6,568 nucleotides of DNA from Acidobacteriota bacterium (GTDB lineage: Bacteria > Acidobacteriota > Terriglobia > UBA7540): the NCBI GenBank assembly GCA_021827245.1, contig JAKAWN010000382.1, forward strand, positions 1 to 6,568, in the 5' to 3' direction. A program made the translations under genes and the position numbers. The notes below the pieces were generated by a model, which was not told the DNA's origin, did no database searches, and saw only the letters and a list, made by a program, of their open reading frames with translations. Within the stretch, counting starts at the first letter, position 1. Each line of letters starts with the position of its first letter. Of this stretch, positions 1-4,646 are shown piece after piece.

Positions 1-460
<460 letters not shown>

Positions 461-475
461 AATCGGCTCGCGTTT

Positions 476-495
476 GGAAGACCGGATGGTCCTCC
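476..495 (-). other. Leader hairpin just upstream of 16S
   Basis: In the transcribed (minus) strand GGAGGACC pairs with GGTCTTCC across the tetraloop ATCC. This gives an 8-bp stem with one G-U wobble, ending about 16 nt before the mature 16S 5' end. Placement suggests a fold of the precursor leader near the maturation site; the processing role is inferred. Confidence 0.5.
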
Positions 496-517
496 GCACG
501 CTGAAGTTTTGGAGCTT

Positions 518-540
518 CCCCCTCCGGGTTACAGAGGGAG
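518..540 (-). other. Leader hairpin in the 16S precursor
   Basis: The transcribed strand has CTCCCTC and GAGGGGG arms around a 9-nt loop (7 pairs, one a G-U wobble). It lies between the two other leader hairpins, consistent with a structured rRNA leader. There is no following T-run, so it is not a terminator. Confidence 0.45.
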
Positions 541-544
541 AAAA

Positions 545-573
545 CATTCCGTTCCTTCATCGGAAACGGAATG
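545..573 (-). other. Leader hairpin with perfect 9-bp stem
   Basis: CATTCCGTT (545-553) and AACGGAATG (565-573) are perfect inverted repeats around an 11-nt spacer in which two further C-G pairs can form with one bulged base. This is the strongest fold in the 16S leader. A role in precursor folding or RNase III-type processing is plausible but not shown by sequence alone. Confidence 0.5.
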
Positions 574-637
574 CATCGCTCGGCTTGCACATGACCCCGA
601 AGGGCCTTGTGCTTTGACGTGGCTTGCTCAACTCAAT

Positions 638-649
638 TGTCAAAGAGCT
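638..649 (-). promoter_or_regulatory. boxA antitermination element of the rrn leader
   Basis: On the minus strand this reads AGCTCTTTGACA, followed by ATTGAGTT. It is a near match to the bacterial rrn boxA (TGCTCTTTAACA in E. coli), where NusB and S10 (NusE) bind nascent RNA to assemble the rRNA antitermination complex. It lies about 180 nt upstream of the 16S 5' end and downstream of the promoter candidate at 811-839, the expected order. No confident boxB or boxC was identified. Confidence 0.8.
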
Positions 650-655
650 TTTTGA

Positions 656-688
656 CCGGTTATGAGACCGGCCACCCATTCTTGGGTG
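656..688 (-). other. Two small hairpins upstream of boxA
   Basis: CACCCA (673-678) and TGGGTG (683-688) form a perfect 6-bp stem with a 4-nt loop. CCGGT (656-660) and ACCGG (667-671) form a 5-bp stem with a 6-nt loop. Both lie directly 5' of boxA in the transcript. One might take the boxB position of an rrn antitermination site, but that assignment rests on position only. Confidence 0.4.
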
Positions 689-748
689 TCACAGTGACTC
701 ATGCCACCGTCCACTCTGAAGCACATTCTACTGTCAGAGCAATTTCAT

Positions 749-777
749 AGCTTACCGGATATTCATCCTTCTGTCAA
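749..777 (-). promoter_or_regulatory. Weak second rrn promoter candidate
   Basis: The minus strand has a perfect -35 hexamer TTGACA (777-772) followed 17 nt later by TAAGCT (754-749), which matches only three of six -10 positions. Many rrn operons have tandem promoters, and this one would sit about 60 nt downstream of the stronger candidate. The poor -10 makes it doubtful. Confidence 0.3.
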
Positions 778-810
778 GAGGACAACAAAGCCTTTTTGCT
801 CTTCAAATAC

Positions 811-839
811 ATTATCCCGCAAAACCCGCTACAGCTCAA
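811..839 (-). promoter_or_regulatory. Promoter candidate for the rrn operon
   Basis: On the minus strand TTGAGC (839-834) is separated by exactly 17 nt from GATAAT (816-811), giving 4/6 and 5/6 matches to the sigma70 hexamers. Transcription would start near 804, producing a leader of about 345 nt that includes boxA before the 16S 5' end. Spacing, hexamers and position relative to boxA all agree; it has not been mapped. Confidence 0.55.
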
Positions 840-1027
840 TAGCAACACCATTTTCCAGATCTGTCACGCGGGATGGCCGCGGCCGCTGGTTCTCGCGAGC
901 TCACTCCTGCCAGATGCCGCGTGGGCGGGTCGTAACCGGCCGTTCGCACCCAGGAACAGATTGGGCCGTCTGGAATGCAGGTGGAGCGAAGACCCAAAAT
1001 AGGCTAGTCTGGAGGCGTGCTGCTTCT

Positions 1028-1176
1028 CCGGTTCGTTCCGGTTCGTTTTCGGTTCGTTTTTTCCACAGGTATTTGTTTTCAACAAGATCGGTAGCTTCGT
1101 TTTAGGTTCGTTTGGCCGTTTTTTCGGTTCGTTTTTCATACCGGCCGTTTGTTTTCAGTAACTTCTCCGGTTCGTT
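1028..1176. repeat. Cluster of degenerate AACGAACC(GG) repeats
   Basis: The plus strand carries at least six copies of (C)CGGTTCGTT or GGTTCGTT, starting at 1028, 1038, 1050, 1105, 1125 and 1167, separated by T-rich spacers. A 15-nt block (CTTCTCCGGTTCGTT) occurs identically at 1023-1037 and 1162-1176, so part of the cluster may be a duplication. Read on the minus strand as AACGAACC, one frame spells recurring Asn-Glu-Pro, as in the 91-codon open frame at 864-1139. I regard that as a by-product of the repeat, because the rest of the frame has no domain-like sequence. Similar NEP-encoding intergenic repeats are, from memory, frequent in some planctomycete-type genomes. Function unknown. Confidence 0.6.
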
Positions 1177-1338
1177 TTGCAAAAAGAATTCTTTTTGTCT
1201 CACAATTTTATTGCCAAAAAACGCCGTCCATTGTTTTCAATCAGTTGCTCCGATAATACCAGTCTTGCTGGACTGCGAATGTTTTTCCATCGCATCTCAA
1301 CTAGCCCACATTCCGCCCGGCCAAAAACAACACCAGTT

Positions 1339-1368
1339 AGGCTAGCACAGTAGCCATACCTTTGTCAA
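1339..1368 (-). promoter_or_regulatory. Possible leftward promoter
   Basis: The minus strand shows a perfect TTGACA (1368-1363), an 18-nt spacer, and TAGCCT (1344-1339) preceded by TGC, resembling an extended -10. It would fire leftward across the AACGAACC repeats towards the rrn operon. The -10 matches only three of six bases, so confidence is low. Confidence 0.3.
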
Positions 1369-1411
1369 GCAAATTCCCGCAGGAATATTCATGCGCGACC
1401 GGCATTGGGTG

Positions 1412-1463
1412 GTAGGGGCACCCCTTGTGGGTGCCCGCGGGCGGGCACAAGGCCCGCCCCTAC
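1412..1463. repeat. REP-like nested palindrome (GTAGGGGC ... GCCCCTAC)
   Basis: Outer arms GTAGGGGC (1412-1419) and GCCCCTAC (1456-1463) are perfect complements. Inside them CCTTGTG (1423-1429) pairs with CACAAGG (1446-1452), and the centre holds the palindrome GCCCGCGGGC (1433-1442). The whole 52-bp unit can fold into a long GC-rich hairpin. Its design is that of an intergenic REP-type element. GTAGGGGC-ended palindromes of this kind recur in some environmental bacterial genomes, to my recollection. No transposase is nearby. Confidence 0.6.
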
Positions 1464-1511
1464 GTCGGCGGTGGCGCATCGCGTCAGGCCTCAAGAATGA
1501 TCAACTGGTAG

Positions 1512-1538
1512 CGCGAACCTCCGGTTCTGAGGTCCGCG
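1512..1538. repeat. Palindromic element with 10-bp imperfect stem
   Basis: CGCGAACCTC (1512-1521) and GAGGTCCGCG (1529-1538) pair at nine of ten positions around a 7-nt loop. In minus-strand RNA the odd pair becomes a G-U wobble, so the stem would be complete. It differs in sequence from the palindromes on either side and may be a separate repeat family. No T-run follows, arguing against a terminator. Confidence 0.45.
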
Positions 1539-1737
1539 GGTTTTCTCGAGCCCTTTGGTCCGACGGCAGCGGCACGCGGCGAATGGGCAGGACGGAATGT
1601 TGGTAGCCACAGTATCGCCTTCAATGCCGTGGGTTCGCCTCCCAAAAAGCCCACGCACGAAATCGGCGCGGTGAGTTATGAAACGGTGATGCCTCCTCGG
1701 GTCCAGGTACACTGGGCCTGTTGTAAAGCCAAACCAG

Positions 1738-1772
1738 GTGGCTACCCGCACGGGCGAGGACGCCCGTGCCAC
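1738..1772. repeat. REP-like palindrome (GCACGGGCG / CGCCCGTGC)
   Basis: GCACGGGCG (1748-1756) and CGCCCGTGC (1761-1769) form a perfect 9-bp stem with the loop AGGA. Outer GTGGC (1738-1742) and GCCAC (1768-1772) would extend the arms, but a few extra bases interrupt the left side. GTGGCACGGGCG-type palindromes are familiar as dispersed elements in acidobacterial and related genomes, again from memory. It lies about 30 bp before the -35 of the promoter candidate for the sugar operon. Confidence 0.55.
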
Positions 1773-1803
1773 ATCCCAAACTGCGAGATTAACCATTTTC
1801 CAG

Positions 1804-1832
1804 TTGACGTTCGACACTCTGCCCGATAGATT
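1804..1832 (+). promoter_or_regulatory. Promoter candidate for the sugar operon
   Basis: TTGACG (1804-1809; 5/6) and TAGATT (1827-1832; 4/6) are spaced by exactly 17 nt. Transcription would start near 1839, leaving a 5' UTR of about 90 nt before the isomerase start codon. It is the only good rightward promoter seen between the REP-like palindromes and the operon. No obvious operator palindrome overlaps it. Confidence 0.5.
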
Positions 1833-1927
1833 TAGACTTTCTTGGGCTCGCAACAATCAATTTCGGCAAAGCGCTGCGGTATCCAGCTTGTCATGGAAGT
1901 GCTGATACCGGCACAGGGAGAACACCC

Positions 1928-2887
1928 ATGAAGGTAGGCCTATTCACCGTCCTGTTTTCCAATCTGAGCCTGGAAGAAGTCATCAATAAGATCAAGCCTC
2001 TGGGGATTGATACCGTCGAGCTTGGGACGGGCAACTATCCTGGCGACGCCCACCTCAAGCTGGACCTTTTGAACGCTCCTTCCAAGCTCAAGGAGTTCAA
2101 GCAGAAGCTCGACGACCAGGGCATCACGATCAGCGCCCTGAGCAGCCACGGGAATCCGCTGCACCCGGTCAAGAAGATCGCGGAGGCGGCGGCCGAAACC
2201 AGCCGGAAAACCATTCTTCTGGCGGAAAAACTTGGCGTCTCGCGTGTGATCGATTTTTCAGGTTGCCCGGGGGATTCTGACAGTTCGAAGTACCCGAACT
2301 GGGTCACTTGTGCCTGGCCGCCCGACTATCCTGACGTCCTGAAGTGGCAGTGGGAAAAGAAAGTGATTCCCTATTGGAAAAAGCATGCGAAGTTTGCTGA
2401 AAATCACGGCGTCCGGATTGGCATCGAAATGCATCCCGGCTTTGTGGCCTATTCGCCGGAAACTATGCTGCGGCTGCGGCAGGAATCAGGTCCGGCAATC
2501 GGTTGCAACTTCGATCCCAGCCACATGTTCTGGCAAGGCATTGACCCGTGCGCTGCCGTCCGGAAACTTGGCGACGCGGTTTTCCACGTTCATGCCAAAG
2601 ACACCCGGCTTTACGACGTGAATTATAAAGTGAATGGGGTGCTTGACACCAAGCCTTACACCGATGAAAAGAATCGATCGTGGCTTTTCCGAACCGTCGG
2701 CTACGGCCATGGGCGCGACTTCTGGGGAGACTTCGTTTCGACGCTCGAAATGGTGGGATACAACGACGTGCTCTCCATCGAGCATGAAGACAGTTTGATG
2801 TCAGTCGAAGAAGGCTTGACGAAAGCCGCCGCTTTCCTGAATTCCATCATTATCAAGGAAAAACTCAGCGGGATGTGGTGGGCGTAA
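1928..2887 (+). CDS. Sugar phosphate isomerase/epimerase (xylose isomerase-like TIM barrel)
   Basis: This 319-residue cytoplasmic protein belongs to the AP endonuclease 2 / xylose isomerase-like TIM-barrel family, whose members use a divalent metal to isomerise or epimerise sugars and keto-sugars. The likely metal and active-site residues are at the ends of successive strands: E31 in TVELGTG, H74 in SSHGNP, E167 in IGIEMHPGF, D196 and H199 in NFDPSH, H222 in HVHAKD, and E285 in LSIEHED. The length is usual for the family and the whole barrel is present. The ATG at 1928 is preceded by AGGGAG (1915-1920) at 7-nt spacing, which fixes the start. It is the first gene of a rightward set with a Gfo/Idh oxidoreductase and a xylulokinase, so it probably handles a pathway sugar rather than DNA. 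The substrate cannot be deduced; 3-keto-sugar, tagatose- or allulose-type epimerase activities are all possible. Confidence 0.9.
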   Translation: MKVGLFTVLFSNLSLEEVINKIKPLGIDTVELGTGNYPGDAHLKLDLLNAPSKLKEFKQKLDDQGITISALSSHGNPLHPVKKIAEAAAETSRKTILLAEKLGVSRVIDFSGCPGDSDSSKYPNWVTCAWPPDYPDVLKWQWEKKVIPYWKKHAKFAENHGVRIGIEMHPGFVAYSPETMLRLRQESGPAIGCNFDPSHMFWQGIDPCAAVRKLGDAVFHVHAKDTRLYDVNYKVNGVLDTKPYTDEKNRSWLFRTVGYGHGRDFWGDFVSTLEMVGYNDVLSIEHEDSLMSVEEGLTKAAAFLNSIIIKEKLSGMWWA

Positions 2888-2895
2888 GCGAAAAC

Positions 2896-2930
2896 AGTGA
2901 CCAGTGATCAGTGACAAGTGATGAGTGGCG
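2896..2930 (+). repeat. Heptad repeat array, left arm of the S23-type cassette
   Basis: Five consecutive 7-nt units begin at 2896, 2903, 2910, 2917 and 2924 with consensus AGTGAYN; the last is degenerate (AGTGGCG). The array begins 8 bp after the isomerase stop codon. Because each unit carries TGA and 7 is not a multiple of 3, the TGAs at 2898, 2905 and 2912 close all three forward frames. An inverted version of the same repeat lies at 3362-3382. Confidence 0.75.
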
Positions 2931-2953
2931 GCAGCCGCAGCGGGCGTCGGGAT

Positions 2954-3340
2954 ATGATTCAGGCCACAGCAAAATCGAAGGTTGCCAATTACAGGGACCT
3001 TCTCGTTTGGCAGAAAGGGATGGAATTGGTAAAGGCTGTGTACACGATTACCAAGCCTTTTCCTCCGGAGGAAAAGTTTGGATTGGTTGCGCAGATGCGC
3101 CGGGCGGCTGTTTCGGTTCCTTCCAATATTGCGGAGGGGCAGGCACGTAAGAGCACGGCGGAGTTTGTTCACTTTATATCGAATGCCGAAGGATCGGTGG
3201 CCGAACTGGACACGCAACTGGCCTTGTGTGTCGAGCTAGGCTTCTGCGCGGCAGCCAACGCAGAAACGGCATTGGGGATGGTCACAGAGCTCAGGAAAAT
3301 GCTGAATGCTCTCCGTCGAAGCCTGAGCAGGCGAGCCTGA
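2954..3340 (+). CDS. Four-helix bundle protein, S23 / 23S rRNA IVS family
   Basis: This protein of about 128 residues matches the family found as 23S rRNA intervening-sequence (S23) proteins and as stand-alone 'four helix bundle protein' genes; the related bAvd protein aids diversity-generating retroelements. Visible family signatures are YRDLLVWQKGMELV (residues 13-26), FPPEEKFGLVAQMRRAAVSV (36-55), PSNIAEG (56-62) and the helix STAEFVHFISNAEGSVAELD (67-86). The fold is a small basic alpha-helical bundle, often pentameric in known members, with suspected nucleic-acid binding; its cellular role is unresolved. No signal peptide is seen. The start is uncertain: GTG 2918 or ATG 2921 in the same frame would add 11-12 residues but lie inside the heptad array, and neither they nor ATG 2954 has a good ribosome-binding site. 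The gene sits between an isomerase and an oxidoreductase to which it has no evident metabolic link. Confidence 0.88.
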   Translation: MIQATAKSKVANYRDLLVWQKGMELVKAVYTITKPFPPEEKFGLVAQMRRAAVSVPSNIAEGQARKSTAEFVHFISNAEGSVAELDTQLALCVELGFCAAANAETALGMVTELRKMLNALRRSLSRRA

Positions 3341-3361
3341 CCCGCGTTTTGGCAAGATCGG

Positions 3362-3386
3362 CTCATCACTCAGCACTCGTCACTTG
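3362..3386 (-). repeat. Heptad repeat array, right arm (inverted)
   Basis: Three 7-nt units start at 3362, 3369 and 3376 (CTCATCA, CTCAGCA, CTCGTCA), followed by a partial one (CTTG). On the minus strand they read AGTGACG, AGTGCTG, and so on, the same motif as the left array at 2896-2930 but in inverted orientation. The array ends about 10 bp before the Shine-Dalgarno sequence of the oxidoreductase gene, so that signal remains intact. Confidence 0.7.
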
Positions 3387-3396
3387 ATTTACACAG

Positions 3397-3403
3397 AAGG
3401 AGG
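3397..3403 (+). promoter_or_regulatory. Shine-Dalgarno site of the oxidoreductase gene
   Basis: AAGGAGG lies 4 nt before ATG 3408. It decides the start in favour of 3408 over an in-frame TTG at 3384 that falls within the heptad repeat. It is the strongest ribosome-binding site in the window. Confidence 0.8.
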
Positions 3404-3407
3404 CTGC

Positions 3408-4565
3408 ATGTCCGAAATCAACATTGCACTTATTGGGCACAAGTTCATGGGGAAGGCGCATTCGAACGCCTACCGGCAAGTGCGCCGGTTCTTTCCGGGA
3501 AAGCTGGTTCCGCGCATGAAGGTGCTTTGCGGCAAGGCTCCTGAGAAGGAACTGGAGGCAACGGCGCGCGAGTTCGGCTGGGACGAGTTTGACACCAGGT
3601 GGGAAAGGGTCGTCGCACGGAAGGATATCCAGGTGGTCGACGTTTCGACGCCGAGTTACCTGCACCATCCTATGGTGATTGCGGCGGCCAAAGCGGGAAA
3701 ACATATCATCTGCGAGAAGCCGCTGGCCAATTCGCTGCGCGAAGCCAAGGAGATGTTGAGTGCGGCCGAGAAGGCCGGCGTTCTGCACTATTTGAATTTC
3801 AATTACCGCCGGGTCCCTGCCGTTGCCTTTGCCAAAAGACTCATTGAGGATGGACGTATCGGCGAGGTCTACCACTACCACGGAGCTTACCTCCAGGACT
3901 GGATCATGGATCCGGAATTCCCACTGGTGTGGCGGCTGGAGAAGAAATTTGCGGGCAGCGGCGCGTTAGGTGACATTGGCGCACACGCCGCGGACCTGGC
4001 GACTTACCTGAACGGCGACATCAGCCAGGTAACAGGGCAGATGACGACCTTTATCAAGACCCGTCCTTTGGCCGGAGACGGTTCGGGTTCCTGGGGAGCG
4101 AAAGGGAGCAAGGGAAAAGGAAGAGTCACCGTGGATGACGACTCCAACTTCCTGGCGAGATTCCGTAATGGCAGCGTGGGCGTGTTTGAGTCGTCCCGGT
4201 TCGGCGGCGGCCGAAGGAATTACAATACTTTCCAGTTGTACGGCAGCAAGGGGAGCCTGGCGTTCAATATGGAACGGATGAACGAGCTTGAGTTCTACGA
4301 CTGCACGGATAAGCCGGGCGAGCAGGGCTTCAAAACCATCAATGTGACCGAGGCCGTCCACCCTTACGTGGGGGCCTGGTGGCCTCCCGGACATATCATC
4401 GGCTACGAGCATACGTTCGTACACGCTCTGCACGATTTTCTGACCTGCATGGAAAATGGCCGGATGCCGTCGCCCAATTTCAAAGATGGCGTTAAGAGTC
4501 ATTCCGTTTTGGAAGCTGTCGAACGGTCGGCCAAATCAGGAAAATGGGAGAAGGTTGCTGCCTAG
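3408..4565 (+). CDS. Gfo/Idh/MocA-family NAD(P)-dependent oxidoreductase
   Basis: This 385-residue cytoplasmic enzyme has an N-terminal Rossmann domain (about 1-130) and a C-terminal alpha/beta dimerisation and substrate domain. The dinucleotide loop is IGHKFMGKAH (9-18), where the middle glycine of the usual GxGxxG is Lys12. The DVSTPSYLH motif (78-86), EKPLA with the conserved Lys104, and the GDIGAHAADLA segment with Asp189 and His193 are all present and place it firmly in the family. A Gly/Lys/Ser-rich loop at about 222-240 is less typical. Members oxidise or reduce sugar, inositol and keto-sugar hydroxyls with NAD(P). It lies downstream of an isomerase and 81 nt before a xylulokinase, so it probably interconverts a sugar or polyol with a keto form. 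The substrate is not determinable here. ATG 3408 is supported by AAGGAGG. Confidence 0.92.
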   Translation: MSEINIALIGHKFMGKAHSNAYRQVRRFFPGKLVPRMKVLCGKAPEKELEATAREFGWDEFDTRWERVVARKDIQVVDVSTPSYLHHPMVIAAAKAGKHIICEKPLANSLREAKEMLSAAEKAGVLHYLNFNYRRVPAVAFAKRLIEDGRIGEVYHYHGAYLQDWIMDPEFPLVWRLEKKFAGSGALGDIGAHAADLATYLNGDISQVTGQMTTFIKTRPLAGDGSGSWGAKGSKGKGRVTVDDDSNFLARFRNGSVGVFESSRFGGGRRNYNTFQLYGSKGSLAFNMERMNELEFYDCTDKPGEQGFKTINVTEAVHPYVGAWWPPGHIIGYEHTFVHALHDFLTCMENGRMPSPNFKDGVKSHSVLEAVERSAKSGKWEKVAA

Positions 4566-4609
4566 CATGAGAAATCAGCCGCCTTCTGAACGCGTACTCA
4601 AAGGCCATT

Positions 4610-4644
4610 CTGGCTTCTGACTTCTGTCCACTGACCGCTGAATA
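4610..4644. repeat. Third heptad repeat array, without an associated gene
   Basis: Five 7-nt units start at 4610, 4617, 4624, 4631 and 4638, all beginning CTG (consensus CTGAYYN). The period and the CACTGACC-like content relate it to the complement of the AGTGAYN arrays at 2896-2930 and 3362-3382, although the units are more degenerate. It ends 2 bp before the xylulokinase ATG, where a Shine-Dalgarno site would be expected, and none is seen. It could be a solo remnant of the same element type. Confidence 0.6.
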
Positions 4645-4646
4645 CT

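Larger units (their letters stand above)
461..1927. other. Long intergenic region between the rrn operon and the sugar operon
   Basis: These nearly 1.5 kb between two divergent transcription units contain no open frame I would call a gene. The left part (461 to ~840) is the 16S leader and promoter of the minus strand. The middle (1028-1176) has AACGAACC-type repeats in a T-rich stretch. The right part (1412-1772) has three unrelated palindromic elements, and the end holds a rightward promoter candidate and the isomerase 5' UTR. In 840-1027, 1177-1338 and 1540-1737 I see nothing I can name. Open frames crossing these areas have low-complexity or arginine-rich translations typical of non-coding GC-rich DNA. 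Confidence 0.75.
2896..3386 (+). mobile_element. Putative S23/four-helix-bundle cassette with inverted heptad-repeat ends
   Basis: A single small S23-type gene lies between two arrays of the same degenerate 7-nt repeat, in opposite orientation, as terminal inverted repeats would be. The unit of about 490 bp interrupts the spacing between two sugar-metabolism genes. S23-family proteins were first known from intervening sequences inserted in 23S rRNA genes of Leptospira and other bacteria, and are also found dispersed in many environmental genomes. No transposase, reverse transcriptase or clear target-site duplication is visible, so mobility is an inference from architecture alone. Confidence 0.4.

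Noticed and set aside
701..1105. Plus-strand 134-codon open frame upstream of the sugar operon
   Set aside because: It runs antisense through the rrn promoter and the repeat cluster, is Ser/Arg-rich, and shows no family motif.
864..1139. Minus-strand 91-codon open frame rich in Asn-Glu-Pro
   Set aside because: The recurring NEP comes from the AACGAACC repeat. The rest has no domain-like sequence and the start has no clear ribosome-binding site, so it is treated as repeat DNA.
1340..1355. Small hairpin GGCTA/TAGCC as a terminator
   Set aside because: The stem is only 5 bp, no T-run follows on either strand, and no gene ends nearby.
1491..1856. Minus-strand 121-codon open frame
   Set aside because: It crosses two palindromic elements and the promoter candidate. 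Its translation is rich in Arg, Thr and His, with no recognisable motif or start signal.
2896..3386. CRISPR array
   Set aside because: The repeats are 7 nt, contiguous and degenerate, with no unique spacers and no cas genes.
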